The translations under genes and the position numbers were made by a program. Below, piece after piece: positions 42,171 to 54,436 of a stretch of DNA of 64,000 nucleotides. Within the stretch, counting starts at the first letter, position 1; each line of letters starts with the position of its first letter. The stretch covers positions 41,734,581 to 41,798,580 of the forward strand of contig OX442314.1 in the NCBI GenBank assembly GCA_949358305.1. Reading direction: 5' to 3'. The notes under the pieces were generated by a model. The model searched no databases and was not told the origin of the DNA. It saw nothing but the letters and a program-made list of their open reading frames with translations. Source of the stretch: Strigamia acuminata. Lineage: Eukaryota > Arthropoda > Chilopoda > Geophilomorpha > Linotaeniidae.

Positions 42171-42189
42171 TGGTGCCGAAACCCGGGAT
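42171..42189 (+). other. primer binding site, tRNA-Phe
   Basis: TGGTGCCGAAACCCGGGAT complements the 3' end of tRNA-Phe (CCCGGGTTTCGGCACCA). It marks the start of an LTR element on the plus strand; such sites are common in BEL/Pao elements. The presumed leader continues to 42472, where element C is inserted. Confidence 0.7.
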
Positions 42190-42472
42190 AAAGATGACAT
42201 TGTAGCGAGATGGGTCGAGTGAGTGAGCCAAAGTGGGCGAGTGATCGTCGCTCGCACGATCTCTCGGCGACATCTGGCGACGAAATGTCACATTAATTTC
42301 CGAAATAAACTCAAAACGGGCACGGTGCAATTGCCAGCAACACGGCGTAGGTAATTAATGCTGTAAAAAAACAATTGACTTAAGCAAAGTTTGAAAAATC
42401 AACGAGATCATCCGTCCAAATTAATGCACCGATAGATCGAGTCAATCGAGTTGTCGTTTAAATTTTGAATTT

Positions 42473-43650
42473 TGTTGCGTTCCTGATGGTTCCAATTGAA
42501 TTTTCACAACAACACTAAATTTATATTTAGTCACTATGGGATTTTTCCAATTGCAAGAGATCCCGGCGTTCACCTGTGGAAGCAGTTGAATGCCGTTTAT
42601 AGGTCTTCTATCGGGTGGGTTAGCCGTTAAGTCGGTGTCTAGGGATTTGATCTCGAATAAAGGCTAGTTTAGTTATTTTAAATCAAACAGTTAATCAATT
42701 TATTGAGCGTTAATTACAGGTTCAATTGAAGAGAATGTTAATAAAATGGGTTCTATGAGAATGATGTCGTCGGCGTGGAAGGCGACGTGCTCGAAGCAGC
42801 GCGGGACTCCTTCGGGCGGGAAAAAGCAGTGCAGAAATGGCGACACGTCGCCGCGCAAATTCTGCGAAGTGAGAAAGGAAGTGTGAAGCCGAAAGACTTC
42901 ACAAAGGGTGTCGGTTGTTAAGCCTGACAAGACGGGAAATCTTAGGTTAAACCCTAGATTGCAACGGGAGATTTCCGTTGGAGACAAGTAGTCAAACGGC
43001 GGGTACCGCCGATCGTTAAAACCTGACTGGAGATCCGCTACAATCTGAATCGGAATCGTCGTCAACAGGTCGAGGAGCGGCGACGATGGCTCTGCAATCC
43101 TCGGCGGCTGGCTGGCGTCGATCTTCAACGGCGTGGGCGCGTTGGTCTTCGGGCGGCGGCGGGAACGACGGTGGTTTGGGCCGTCGTGCGTCGTCTTCGC
43201 GGCTCGGAAAGTGATTCGTTTGAACGTTGGTTCAAACAAATCGGGTTGAAACTTGGCAAACTCACGAGTCACGGACAAAACAGTGTTTTTGGTTAGTGAA
43301 CAAAGCTGTGTCGGTGTGAACGGTATGAGTGTGATGCAAAGAGTGAGTAATAATTCGAATCACTACTCGGAATATGGCCGGAAAACGGCCAGTGCGCAGG
43401 CGTGGCGTGTGCCAAGGCACGCTTCAGCCCTAGCAACGGTGCAAAATTTGGGGATTGACTTAGCAACGCCCCAATCCAGGGCTCAAAATGCCAGGGCAGC
43501 CGTTACAGCTTCTGGGCCAATTGCCCAAAAGCGCAACAGGTGCACGGCAAAAACACAATTCTAATGATTATGGTTAAAATATAAATAATATCTTAAAAAC
43601 GTGGTAGAAAAACTTCTCCACAAATGAAGTGAACATTTGAGATCGCAACA
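42473..43650 (-). repeat. 3' LTR of element C
   Basis: 1178 bp. It carries perfect hairpins such as CGGCGG-GTA-CCGCCG (42997-43011), GTTTGAAC-GTTG-GTTCAAAC (43218-43237) and TGTGAAG/CTTCACA (42882-42903). A 192-codon frame without any ATG runs along it and is not called. Confidence 0.95.
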
Positions 43651-43662
43651 CTTCCCCCCAAT
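43651..43662 (-). other. polypurine tract of element C
   Basis: On the minus strand TTGGGGGGAAG directly precedes the TG of the 3' LTR, as in B. Confidence 0.8.
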
Positions 43663-43809
43663 TAACTTTTACAATTTTTTGTTTGTTTCTTAGTTAATTA
43701 CAACAAGACCAGGCAATTTTCTTTTTTCAGATTTGACATAGATATTTTTTAATATTCGTTATATAATAATAGATACATGCATTAAAAGAAAACATTGGTG
43801 ATTAAATAA

Positions 43810-46800
43810 TTAAATGAAAGGGATATTCATGAAAATAAACGTTTCCCGAAAAGACTTATTTTTGGAAACAACCATATTTGTTTCTGTTCTCTGGCCGCAA
43901 TCGGCCCACTCGGGTGTTTTAGGTGAAGGTAAGTCTACTGACATCATGTCCGTCTCGTCGGACAACGGACTTCCGCTCTCGTTGACATTGATAAACGGTT
44001 GTCCCGTATTCGGCCCTGACGAAAGGCCGGGGTTGACGTGTATCCACACACCTCGGATGAGTCTGGATAAGGCGTCATCTCCAAACGCCATTTCGTAAAA
44101 TTCTTGCGGGTTGGACGGGCGTCGGCGAGCTCGGATCAGCCGTTGATGCAACATCCACGGCCTCCTCCTTCGTATCTTCCGCTCAAGCCAGTTGAAAACG
44201 TGGTGGCACAGCTCCACATTGTGTTTGAGCAAAATTCGAGTATGCGGGTGCATCTCGAGTCTTGGGTAAGTTCTTCGCAGCATAATGTAGATCGAGCTGC
44301 TCTCTTGCTTCTTGGTTTCGGCAGCTCCAGCCGCCGGTTGAATTGATTTCGGTGGATCGTCCTTCTTGGGCGATGGAGTGGGCGCTCGAATAGGCGAATG
44401 AACGCTCCCTGGTGGCGTCGGTGGGTTGGGCGCTGCAGCCGACTCGTCTGGACGCTCTATGTAACAAGATCGGCCCCCTGGCCGGAGGATCAAAGCTCCG
44501 CGTGGCTTCGGTCGAGCTCCGGGTCGCGCCCCCGAATCGGTGCCTTCGACGTGCGTGAAAAACGTGGTTGAACTTGAGGTCGCAGCTCGACCTCGACTCG
44601 GTCCAGGTCTCGGATCGTCAAAATTTTCTATCTCCATAGGGACATGACCATTGGACGGTTCAGTCGTAGTTTGGGCAACAGCTTGGCTTTCGATTGCGGC
44701 AGCAGTTGGCGTGTAAGTGGCTTCTGGCGTCTTTCTTCTAGGCGTCTGATCCCTCGGCGGCATTCCTGCCGGTCGAATTGTTTTCAGTTCTTGCTGAAAA
44801 GTGATTTTGCGCATGTCCCACTCGCGTCGGAGACGAATGGCCGATGCGGCCGGGCTTTCTCCAATGACGGCAACTTGGCGCATCAATTCGCTGCACATGG
44901 TGGGCGGATCCAATTGGATGGACCGCCAACAATCTAGAAACTCCGGTTTAACGGCCATGGCGGCCGTTCTTAGGCATGTTGTAGCAGCGAAGCCCGGTCT
45001 CGGGCTGTCAAACACCCCGGGAAACAAAATTCTCCGACAACTCGGCACAAGCTGTCGCTGCAACTCGTTCAAACGTGGGTCGTCGGGTCCCGTCGGCTCC
45101 ATTCGGTTTAGCAAGCCGGCGACACGACGACTACCCCTCAAACTCTCGGCGACTTGAGCCATTTGGTATAAGTCCATGTCAGACAACTCAATCTCCTGAG
45201 TCTCTAACGGCGCTTCACAGAACCCCTGCCACATGGCGTCATAATGCTGGTCGAATCCCTTTTTCAAAACTTGGGAAACCATCCCGAATTTTCTCGTGGG
45301 CAGTCGAGGCTCTGGAAGACTCGGGTCTGGGTTTATCGAATCCATGCACTCTCTACACTCCACAGGAGTCGGCCCATCGACTGGCCGGTGACTCGCCTGG
45401 TCATTCGATTCTTGTGCGCTTGGAAGGCTCTTCCATTCACAGGCCGTGTTGTCGGCCATTGTTGGAGGCGAAATTCTGTAGCTTCGGTCTACGATGTGGA
45501 CTTCCGCGGAACTTCCTCCCTCCAAGGCGGACACTGACGTCGGTGTATTTAACATCAAAGTCTCGTTGGATCCTATCGTTGGTTCTTCTGCATCGGGCGA
45601 TTGGAAGCAGGCATCCCAATCGGCTTGCTGCTGCTCCAACGCTGCTTTTCTGCGAAGGGTGACTTGCATGGAATGCTCTTCTACTTCGCGATCCCATCGG
45701 CCAGGCAATTCGTCGTCCTTGGGCGGTGGTGGCATCAGGGCCAAGCGTTCGCGCTCTAACTTTTCGCGGTTTTTTCGGCCTGCACGATGCTTGAGTCGGC
45801 CGTTGGCACGAAGCAAATCTGGTCTGGTTCCTGGGTGAGCAACGTACGGATCCACTCCTCCAGGGTATCGGCAAGCCGCGTCCCATCGTGAAACTCTGGC
45901 TTCCAAAACATTATCAACGGCTCTTAAAGCCGTATTGTGGTGATTGCCACAGGTCATCTTGGCACGTGGTTCGCTTGATGCGACTGAATTCGACCGCTCT
46001 CGTTTATCATTGCGTTCCTGGTCGTGATATGCGTCTCTTTGACGTTCCCAGTCACGAAATCGGGCACGAGCGTAGCCGAAATGTCCGGCCATTCCCAAAA
46101 TGTGCATCTCGTATTGTGAACTGGCGAGGTCTGCCAAATCATAATGTTTACGTCGATCGGCCCACCAGGCCTGCTCTTCTTGTAGCTTTCGCATAACTTC
46201 ATCCTTCCGGGCCTTGAGTTTCTCCCAGATGGCATCCAAATAGTCGTTCCTTTTGGCATGTGCAATTCGGAAAAACCCGTAGAAGTCCGTGTCTTCCTCC
46301 TCCGTGGGAAAGAGCCAGCCAAAAAGCAATCTGGATCCCAACGGTGATGGCGGATCGATTCCCAGGTTCCAGGAAACGGGGTCGGCCACCACCAGCCGTC
46401 CACAAATTCGGCATCCACAGCCCCAACGTGCGGCGATGGCACCTGAGAACTCCCGTCTCACATCCTCCCACGTCTGACCAAGCTGTCGCAAACGTCGGAC
46501 TTCGGCGGACAATTCGCCTCTAAAAATTCCTGTTACCATGGGTACGTAATCTGGTAACGCGTACGGCTGATTGATTGCCATTAATATCTACAGAAACGTT
46601 TGAAAGTTTTAATTATTAACTGGTAAATAATATTTTGTCTAAATATTTTTTAGCAAAAGGTAATTGAGCGCTGTCGTCATGGCAACTCCCTCACAACGCT
46701 TACTAGCCGTCGGGCGAAGTCACATGATCATAAAAAATGGCGCCATTTGAAATTTGTTAAATAATTTTTTGAACTGACAAAGTTTTTCTTGAATTTTTTC

Positions 46801-47131
46801 GGCCTTTTTAGCCAACTTTCGTGATAGAAAAGTGGAACGTAACTACGTGAAATTCAACGAGCTATTCGTTTAACAAACTTTCAACACGATCTGACTCAGT
46901 TTTTACGAACTTTCGGTATTTGTCGAGCGTCCGTCGGGCTTGGTTATAAATTCGTTTGTCAGCCGATTTCAACATTTCAACGGCTTTTTTAAGTTTTTCA
47001 ATGGCGATATTCACCTGATTTTGCAGATCAAAATCTTCGTTTAACATTTCGTCGGGCGGATTCATCACGAGATTTCTTTCGGGCTCCGAGTCCGAATCAA
47101 TGTTGGGCGGTCCTTCGCCACCTTCGGCCAT
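43810..47131 (-). CDS. ORF3 of element C, probably two exons
   Basis: The main exon is open from an acceptor GTTTCTGTAG|ATA at 46588/46587, or from ATG at 46581, to the stop at 43810, about 923 residues. It starts MAINQPYALPDYVP. It matches B and A in YEMHILGMAGHFG, DPPTMCSELMRQ, AASAIRLRREW, PWMLHQRL, EFYEMAFG and HVNPGLSSGPNTG. A candidate exon 1 is 47131-46886 (82 codons, MAEGGEGPPNIDSDSEPE, ending SDR). The phase fits, but the donor CGT|GTTGAA is weak. Arg/Glu-rich and Pro/Thr-rich stretches lie in between. No signal peptide or membrane span. Function unknown. Confidence 0.7.
46588..46885 (-). other. candidate intron in ORF3 of C
   Basis: 298 bp. The acceptor matches A and B in position and phase; the donor is inferred mainly from the conserved last Arg of exon 1. 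Internal initiation at 46581 is the alternative. Confidence 0.35.
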
Positions 47132-47344
47132 GATTCTGTGAATGGGCCGTTTGTTTTTCATGACAAATCTAATCATTTCAAACTAACTGTTTCACTTACG
47201 AAGTTGAATCTATTCTTTTCTTTCGTTAATCGGCGGATCGTCCCAATCAGTGTGTTGTCGGAGTGGTTTCACTTTGGAAAGTAACAAATTTTTGCAAAGT
47301 CCCCCAACTTGATGCTGATTGGTCGCCGTATGAACTACGTCATT

Positions 47345-50300
47345 TTAATTACTATTTTTAGAATGATGTGACATCATTATGTCTCCATCACTCACTAGAG
47401 TACTGTCTTGTCGTTCGCGTTCTGCGCAGAATCGACTAGTTACTCTCTGTTTTGGTGATTTCCGGCTTCTCATGTTATATTTTTTAGCCGATTTTTCGTC
47501 ATTTTTGTCTAAATCTGTATTTTGAGATACCACTGGGTGTAGCATGGATCTTCGCTTTGCTTTTTTCGGCTTTGTGGCCGGTTCCAACGTGGTTTGTAGA
47601 TCATCCTGGGCTATTTGAATGTTTTCAAAACTAATCGCCACGTGTTCAACTTCGTCGTCGGAATTTGGCAGCGACGGTAAAGTTTTTACTTCGTCTTCAA
47701 ATAATGTATTAATTTTATTTTCAGTGGGTTGTCCCACCACCTCTCCCCTCCGCCAAATTTCCTGAGTAAATTGAGGGAAATATGGTGTAAGTTCGGATGC
47801 GTGGATAGACGGGAATTTTGCATTATCTTCCAAGCGCTTTAATTCGAAGGCATTGCCTTGATGTGCACGAATAATTGCAAAAGGTCCAGTTCGGCGATCA
47901 GCGATTCCTGCTGAAATTCCTTTAACAGCGCTGGATAATACGTGAGAATTTTTCCAGACTAAGTCGTTCACTTTAAAATTATCGAACTTCTTTTCTGATT
48001 GGTGATCTTGTACTCTTTTTTGTAGATCAAATACATGTGACATCATGTGCTGATATGTGCTTGCGAGCACTTTCTCCAGTTGATGAATGTAAACATGAGG
48101 ATTTTTTGGGTCCACGACAAGAACTTCATCTGGCAAGCGCGGATCCCACGGCACTCTCAATTCTCTGCCGAAATTTAAATAAGCCGGTGAGAATTCTCTT
48201 CCGGCTGCAACCGTAGTTCGCAGACTAAAGGCGAATTCTCGTAGATATTCATCCCAACGGGTGTGAACATCAGTGTATAAAGCAATCAAATATTTAATAT
48301 CTCTGTTGGTTCTTTCAACAGGATTCGCCTGAGGATGGTACGGCGAAGTATAAGCCGGTAACATTTTGAATTTCTCGCAAAACTTCTGGTATACTTGCGA
48401 TCTAAATTGCGAGCCATTATCAGACAGTATTTTGCGTGGAAAGCCAAATTGCAGTGATAAATTATAAATGCAATCAGCTATTTTAGCCGAAGTTGGTTTC
48501 GACATTGGCCGCATCTCCGGCCATTTTGTAGCGACATCGATTATAACGAGTATGTGAGTGTTACCTCGTGGAGTTTTTGGTTTTGGTCCCATGAGATCAG
48601 CACTCAAGCAATCAAAGGGAGCATACGGACCCATTTGAGCTGCTTCAATTTCTAATTTTTGCCTTGGCTTGCAAGCCTGGCAGCGTTGACAATGTTTGAT
48701 AAAGCGAGTAATATCTCGTTTCATCGTCGGCCATGCGTAGATTCTTCTCGCTCGATACATCGTTCGAGTAATACCACTGTGTCCAGACAACGGGTGTCCG
48801 TGAGCTGTCCAGATGACTCTGTAAACGAGACTTTCTGGTACAACTACTTTTAACGCTCTTCCGTTTTCTCCTAACTCATCAGTTAGAGTTGGATGGAATT
48901 TTAGAAGTAAATCTTCTTCAATTAGATAAGCAGACGCTTTTCTTTTAAAACGTCTCTTGCTCATCGCGTGCTTAAGTTCAGGAGGGTAACAGCCATTGAG
49001 CAGGAAATTTCGAATTTTTTGGCATTCTTTATCTTGTTTTTGCCCAACAATAATTTCTTCTCTTGTAGGCGGCTCACATTCTAATTTCTTCACAACGTTG
49101 GCTGCAAAAGTGTGGACGAGGACATTTGATGACGGGAATTCAAACTCTTGAGTCATCACGAGATGAATTTTTTCATTGGATTCAATATCAGGAGGATCAT
49201 AAGCATGTGACCAAAAATTGATTATTCTCTCGTCTTCAACAACTTCTGATGTGGGAAGCTGATTTGGTCCCCCCAGCTTCCAGTGTCGATATGGCGATGG
49301 ACAATACGCCAGTAAATCGTCATCTTCACCGTCTACGTTATCTTCTTCGGGCGTGCAGACAGGAGCTCGAGACAAAGCATCGGCCCTTTAATATACTGGA
49401 TTTCAAATGTATACGCCATTAATTCGAGTTGCCATCGCGCCAGACGTCCTGCCGGTTCTTCCAGAGACATTAGCCACTTCAAGGCCTGATGATCCGTTTG
49501 AACGGTGAATTTGGTAAATTCGATGTAAGGGCGGTATTTTCTCAGCGCCCAAACAACGGCCAAACACTCTAACTCAGTAGCCGTGTAATTTACTTCAGCC
49601 GGCTGCAAGCTACGGCTTGAATAAACGCAAGGTAGTTCTTCTTGTCCACCTTTTTCAGGCTGGATTTGCATTAATGCGGCGCCCAATCCTTGACGACTGG
49701 CGTCCGTATGAATTATGAAAGGTTGATACAGATCTGGCATGGCCATTGTTCCTGAATCAGTGAGGGCTTTTTTAATTTTTTCAAAAGCCTCTTGATGACT
49801 GGGTTGCCAATTGAAATCCATATCCTTTTTCAGTAAAGGCCTCAATGGTTCTGCCATAACTGATAAATTTTTTAGAAGTCGATGGAAAAAGTTAACCATC
49901 CCCAAAAAACGCTGAAGTTCTTTTAGATTGGTTGGGGTTGGAAACTTCGTAATTGCATCCAACTTCTTGGGGTCAACGGCGAGTCCGCCGGTTCCCAATT
50001 TGTACCCAAGAAAAATCAATTCTTTTCTACAGAATTTCGACTTATCCGGGTTGACACACAAATTAGCTTGTTCTAATTTTCCTAAAATTTTATCGACATT
50101 GATTAAATGTTCTTCATATGTCTTTGAAACGGTTATGATATCGTCTAGGTACGCCCAAGCTTGTCGCCTATACATTTCGTCGAGGACTTTCTCAATTAAA
50201 CGTTGGAAACTAGTCGGCGCATTTTTCAGTCCAAATGCCATAACTAAAAACATTAATCGGCCTATAGGGCTCCAAAAAGCCGTTTTCGGCTGTGCAGACG

Positions 50301-51756
50301 GGGTTAAACCTATCTGCCAGTAGCCTTTTGTCAAGTCGATTGTGGTGACCCACTCAAATGAACCAATTTCTCTTAAAATTTCTTCGATTGTCGGCATCTG
50401 AGGAGGATCATATTCTGTATGTTCGTTTAATGGCCGGTAATCTACACAGAGGCGTGGTTCAGCCCCCGGTTTGACCACTAAAACAATTCGCATGGCATAA
50501 TCTCCAGTGGCAGGCACAGCGATTCCCTTGTCCACCATATCCTGGCAGATTTGCCAAATTATTTCCCTTTTCTGAGGGTTATAACTTTTAAATGGTACCC
50601 TTATAGGTTTATCAGTTGTCAGCTTGATATCGTGCTGCACTATGTGTGTACGTCCAGGAACTCTTGATAGAATTCTCTGTCGTCTCTTTAATACTTCCGC
50701 CAATGAGAGTCCTTGCTCCAATGTTAGATTGGCATCATTCACCATTTTGGTGATATCATCTCCCATTTTCAGAGTAGCTGCGCCAGCCAAAATTCCTTCA
50801 TGACATACAAATGTAGCATTGTCTGGCGGTAATTCTTCAATTTTGGTTTTATATCTGTCCAAAACTGACTGCGGTATATATGGTAGAGTTTCGGTCAATG
50901 GAGTAATAAAATTCCATGACATCGTTTTCGGATTCGGCTGTATACTTAGCCGCTTCATGAAATCATTTCCCAATAAAATCATCGGGAAGCGGTGTTCAAT
51001 AACTATGAAAGGATGCACAAGGACTCCATGTGTCCATCGAAATGACAGCAACAGGGTTCCGACTGGTTGAATATCTTTGCCAGCCGTTCCAATACAGAGA
51101 CTTGGCGAGATGTATTGTAATTCTTTTTCTAATTTCAGATTTTCCATTACTGAAGCCGCCATAAAGCTTCTATTGGCTCCAGAATCTAACAATCCAGTAA
51201 TCGGTCCTTTCATGGTTTGTAGTTGTATCTTCGGAATTCCCGTAAAATCTTCCATGTTCAAATTGCAGGTGACTCTACGTATCCGATGTTCTAATGCAGG
51301 ATAATCAATAGGTAGTTCGTCCATTTCATCGTTATATGATAGAACGACTTTTTCCATAGCTCTAGTTATTTCTTCAATTTCATCGACCTCTTTCGACCTG
51401 GGACGGAATTTTTCCCAAAGTTTGTCCATCCAATTTTTACTTGGTTTGGGATAGCACTGTAGCGCCTTCCTAACGTGATATTGAAAGTAGCGTTTGTCGG
51501 CCGTTTTTTCGGCCAAGACTTCGTTAAGTTTTGCAATGTCAACTTTAGGAAATCTCAGGTCACATGGTTTAAACTGAGCTACCATCAAATGTTTTTTATC
51601 TACTGAATCCCAGTAGTCTAAATAGTTTTTATCCAATGGTTCACGGTAATCATGGGTTACTTCAATCTTGGGACAAACGTCGACGTCCATTTCCTTAATT
51701 GTTTCCGAGGCAACGGGCGCGAGTTTCAGCGTATTCGCTGCCAAACCCGCGCTCAC
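47345..51756 (-). pseudogene. pol: Pol of element C, broken by a 16-bp deletion
   Basis: Frame 1 (51756-49333) holds protease LLDSGANRSFM, reverse transcriptase AYLDDIITVS and RNase H HTDASRQGLGAAL. Frame 2 (49375-47345) holds integrase: HGHPLSGHSG, CQRCQAC, ADLMGPKP, LSDNGSQF and NPVERTNRD. At about 49384-49385 the codons after YIKGP are missing. Comparison with B shows 16 bases lost between GGTCC-like and GATGCT, which shifts the frame. The upstream frame then ends within about 20 codons. Everything else is intact. As sequenced, this copy should make protease-RT-RNase H but no integrase. An assembly error is possible. Confidence 0.88.
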
Positions 51757-51765
51757 AAGTTTTTT
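51717..51765 (-). promoter_or_regulatory. -1 ribosomal frameshift signal, gag-pol junction of C
   Basis: On the minus strand CGA AAA AAC gives heptamer A-AAA-AAC (51765-51759). TTGTGA follows, with the Gag stop TGA at 51755-51753. A strong hairpin comes next: GCGCGGGTTT (51752-51743) pairs with AAACTCGCGC (51726-51717) with one G-U pair. An inner CAGCG/CGCTG stem caps it with an AATA loop. Quite different in sequence from the B/E hairpin but in the same place. Confidence 0.8.
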
Positions 51766-54365
51766 CGGAGCAGTTCCCCCAACTTGCTGACAAGACCTTC
51801 TATCTCGGCAGCTGCTGGACTTCTATCAGGACACTGATTCGACCAATGCCCCAACTTTCCACATCTATGGCACGGATCAGTTTCTGGTGACTTGCGCCTA
51901 GGACCGTTTCCTGAAGTGGGCGACTTTGAACGAGGTTCTACGGCTTTTTTATCTGTAGCCGATTCCTTTTCAGTATCCGGAATCACTTCGGGCTTGATGG
52001 GTAGCGGCAAAGGTGATTTTGATCGAGCATCTGTATTAAGGTTTGCTGTATTAAAAGTAACGTTTTTACCAACCATTTTTGGTCTGAATTTATTCTCAGT
52101 AACATGCTTCGCGAGTAATACAATAGCATTCTCAACTAAAGGGTCTAGCCCTGGGTCGTCTTCTTCGACTACATCAGTGCTGTCCTCTGACAAGGCAAGA
52201 TTCGCGTAAGCTCGAGAATTTTTGAGTAGTTTGTGGGGTTTCGGAGGTCCGGCACTTGTAGTTTTATCCGTCTTCTCCGCAAAGTAATCCCCTCGATCTC
52301 GGGGTTGCATTAAAGGAGCTTGTCCAAGCCTAGCTTCTTTCACATATTCTTTAATGCGTAACTGCCGTTTTTTAATAGCTGCAGTTTCCTCCGGAGTCAA
52401 ATATTCATTATACTTTTCTTCAATTCTCAGGTCATTATCCCTTAAAAATTGTGAGAGTTCTTTGAATGATCCGACCGGCGGTGCATCAACATTTTGCAGA
52501 ATACTTCGGGAATATGGTGTCATTGCCTTTCGAAATTTTCTGTCCACATCATGGTCAGTAGATGGCGTTGGTAATGATGACAACAAATCTTCGGTTCGGC
52601 GAAGATATGAACGAATGTCTTCTCCCGCTGATTGAGCTAGATTGTCCCATAACTGATAAATATCTTCAGTAGGTTCAGCGTACTCTCGCATGAATGCTTC
52701 TACAAATTGATTCCAATGCACGAATTCTCGTTCAACGAACCAATTTTCGGCGCGTGCCACCAATGATTTTGGGACTAACTTCTCCAAAGTATCTTGAGGT
52801 GTTATACCATTTAGTCGAGCCATTCTGGTAATTTCTTCCAAAAAGGTTGATCCCATTTGGAATTCTCCATTAAAACGATCAGGGACTAATCGATCCCATC
52901 GAATTGTTTTCACATCGGCAATTTTATGCCGCCACTTATCAGTGGTGTATTTCGCAATTTTGCGCTTCAAGTCGAATTTACGTAACTCTGCTAGCCGTGT
53001 GTTTCGACTTGCTGACTGCGCTTGTTTTTGAAACATCGCGTCGATCTGTTCAGCGGTGTAATAACGTTCGTCGCTTGACTGAGATCTTCTTGATTTCGTC
53101 CTTGAACGACTCTTTCGCTCTTTCCGCGTCTCAGATCGAGTAGATTTTTCGCCTTCCGAAAGGGATTCGTCCTTCGACCCTCGTGGCGGAGGTACATTGT
53201 CGTATTTCTGACGCTCATCCCCCTTATCACGATCTTCGGGGTCTGGAGATGCCCTTCGACTTCCAGGTTGGTCGTAATTATCGTAATTATCGTTGGACCG
53301 GTGCGAATCGTTTTGTATTTTCATACGATTTCTTTCATCCATCATGGTCATGAGTTTGTCGCTATTAGTGAAAATTTCGGCATCTGAAGCGCCGTTCTTT
53401 TTGGATGTAGGCCCCTCAGCATTGGAACATCTTCTTTTGCGCGACTGTCGCTCATCTTCACTTGATGTTTGAGACGATTCGTCGGTTGCAGAATCTTCCA
53501 GCCGCACGACTTTCTTTTTCACCTTGGCGGCAGGACCTTTCTGTTGTGAGGCGAATTCAGCAACACGTATTCTTTCTTGTTCCTCCTCAAATTCCTCTTG
53601 TTCTCTCAGCAGTTTGGCTCGCCGTAGCTCATCTTCAGTTTCTTGAGCTTTTTTGTCGGCGGCTGCCATTTGTCTACGGAGTTCTTCATTAGATGATTCC
53701 TGTTGCTTTATGGAATCCCAAGCAATCTTCTGCTCTCTATTAAAGACTTCATTCTCTTTTTTAGACAAATGTTTCTTTCGAGCATCGAATTCCATGCGTT
53801 GGCGCTCCAGTTCGTCCGACTGTTTTTTCAACTTTTCTTCACTGTGACGGTACTGAGCGTTTATTTCTCGCAGAGCTTGATTCGATTTTTCAGCAGCTTC
53901 CTTGGCTTGAGACGCTGAGTTCATTTTTCGAGTAACAGCAGCCATCTGCTCGTTCATATGATCGACTAGGCGTTTTCTTTCATGATTAGACATGGCTTCG
54001 TAAATCTCCATAATAGTCATCTGATCAGTTACTTGTACCCCCTGGAGAATTGCTCGATCCAGAAGTTCCTTGTAACCCACCGGTTGCGTATCAGGAATCT
54101 CGATGTTGTCCAAATCCATGGAAGAATCACCCCAGTTCGTTGGTCCAGCGGAAATCGCTTCTTCGCGTTCTTCACCGCCTGTTCCAACTTCCTTAGTAAT
54201 GACACTCTCGGCGGCAACAGCGTCAATAGCTTCGGCTACATGTTGAGCCGTTAGACTATTACGTGCCGTTCTAGGACGACCCGATCTACGGCGCTTAGCG
54301 CCCGTTTTCGTACGAGTCTGTACTCCTTCATCATCAATGGGGTTTTCTCCTTCTGAGTTAGACAT
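51753..54365 (-). CDS. gag: Gag of element C
   Basis: Intact, 870 residues, ATG at 54365 (MSNSEGENPIDDEG). An AT-hook-like RSGRPRTAR lies at about residues 28-36. It is followed by YKELLDRAILQGVQVTDQMT, the counterpart of the DALRNQARQDG segment of E, a long coiled coil (about 130-280), a basic Ser/Arg-rich region, and the capsid-like helical region. The C-terminal CX2CX4HX4C knuckle CHRCGKLGHWSNQC is at about residue 840. The reading frame ends 6 bases after the slippery heptamer. Function: virion-like particle assembly and genomic RNA packaging, by homology to Ty3/Gypsy Gag. Confidence 0.92.
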   Translation of the reverse strand: MSNSEGENPIDDEGVQTRTKTGAKRRRSGRPRTARNSLTAQHVAEAIDAVAAESVITKEVGTGGEEREEAISAGPTNWGDSSMDLDNIEIPDTQPVGYKELLDRAILQGVQVTDQMTIMEIYEAMSNHERKRLVDHMNEQMAAVTRKMNSASQAKEAAEKSNQALREINAQYRHSEEKLKKQSDELERQRMEFDARKKHLSKKENEVFNREQKIAWDSIKQQESSNEELRRQMAAADKKAQETEDELRRAKLLREQEEFEEEQERIRVAEFASQQKGPAAKVKKKVVRLEDSATDESSQTSSEDERQSRKRRCSNAEGPTSKKNGASDAEIFTNSDKLMTMMDERNRMKIQNDSHRSNDNYDNYDQPGSRRASPDPEDRDKGDERQKYDNVPPPRGSKDESLSEGEKSTRSETRKERKSRSRTKSRRSQSSDERYYTAEQIDAMFQKQAQSASRNTRLAELRKFDLKRKIAKYTTDKWRHKIADVKTIRWDRLVPDRFNGEFQMGSTFLEEITRMARLNGITPQDTLEKLVPKSLVARAENWFVEREFVHWNQFVEAFMREYAEPTEDIYQLWDNLAQSAGEDIRSYLRRTEDLLSSLPTPSTDHDVDRKFRKAMTPYSRSILQNVDAPPVGSFKELSQFLRDNDLRIEEKYNEYLTPEETAAIKKRQLRIKEYVKEARLGQAPLMQPRDRGDYFAEKTDKTTSAGPPKPHKLLKNSRAYANLALSEDSTDVVEEDDPGLDPLVENAIVLLAKHVTENKFRPKMVGKNVTFNTANLNTDARSKSPLPLPIKPEVIPDTEKESATDKKAVEPRSKSPTSGNGPRRKSPETDPCHRCGKLGHWSNQCPDRSPAAAEIEGLVSKLGELLRKNL

Positions 54366-54436
54366 ACTGGGTTAGACAGATAAGAGAGAAAGATGATAGG
54401 AAAGTAGGAATAAATTCTAAATTTAAACAATTGGTA

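Noticed and set aside
43253-43564. 103-codon plus-strand ORF in the C LTR
   Set aside because: Antisense to the element, duplicated with the LTR, no features.
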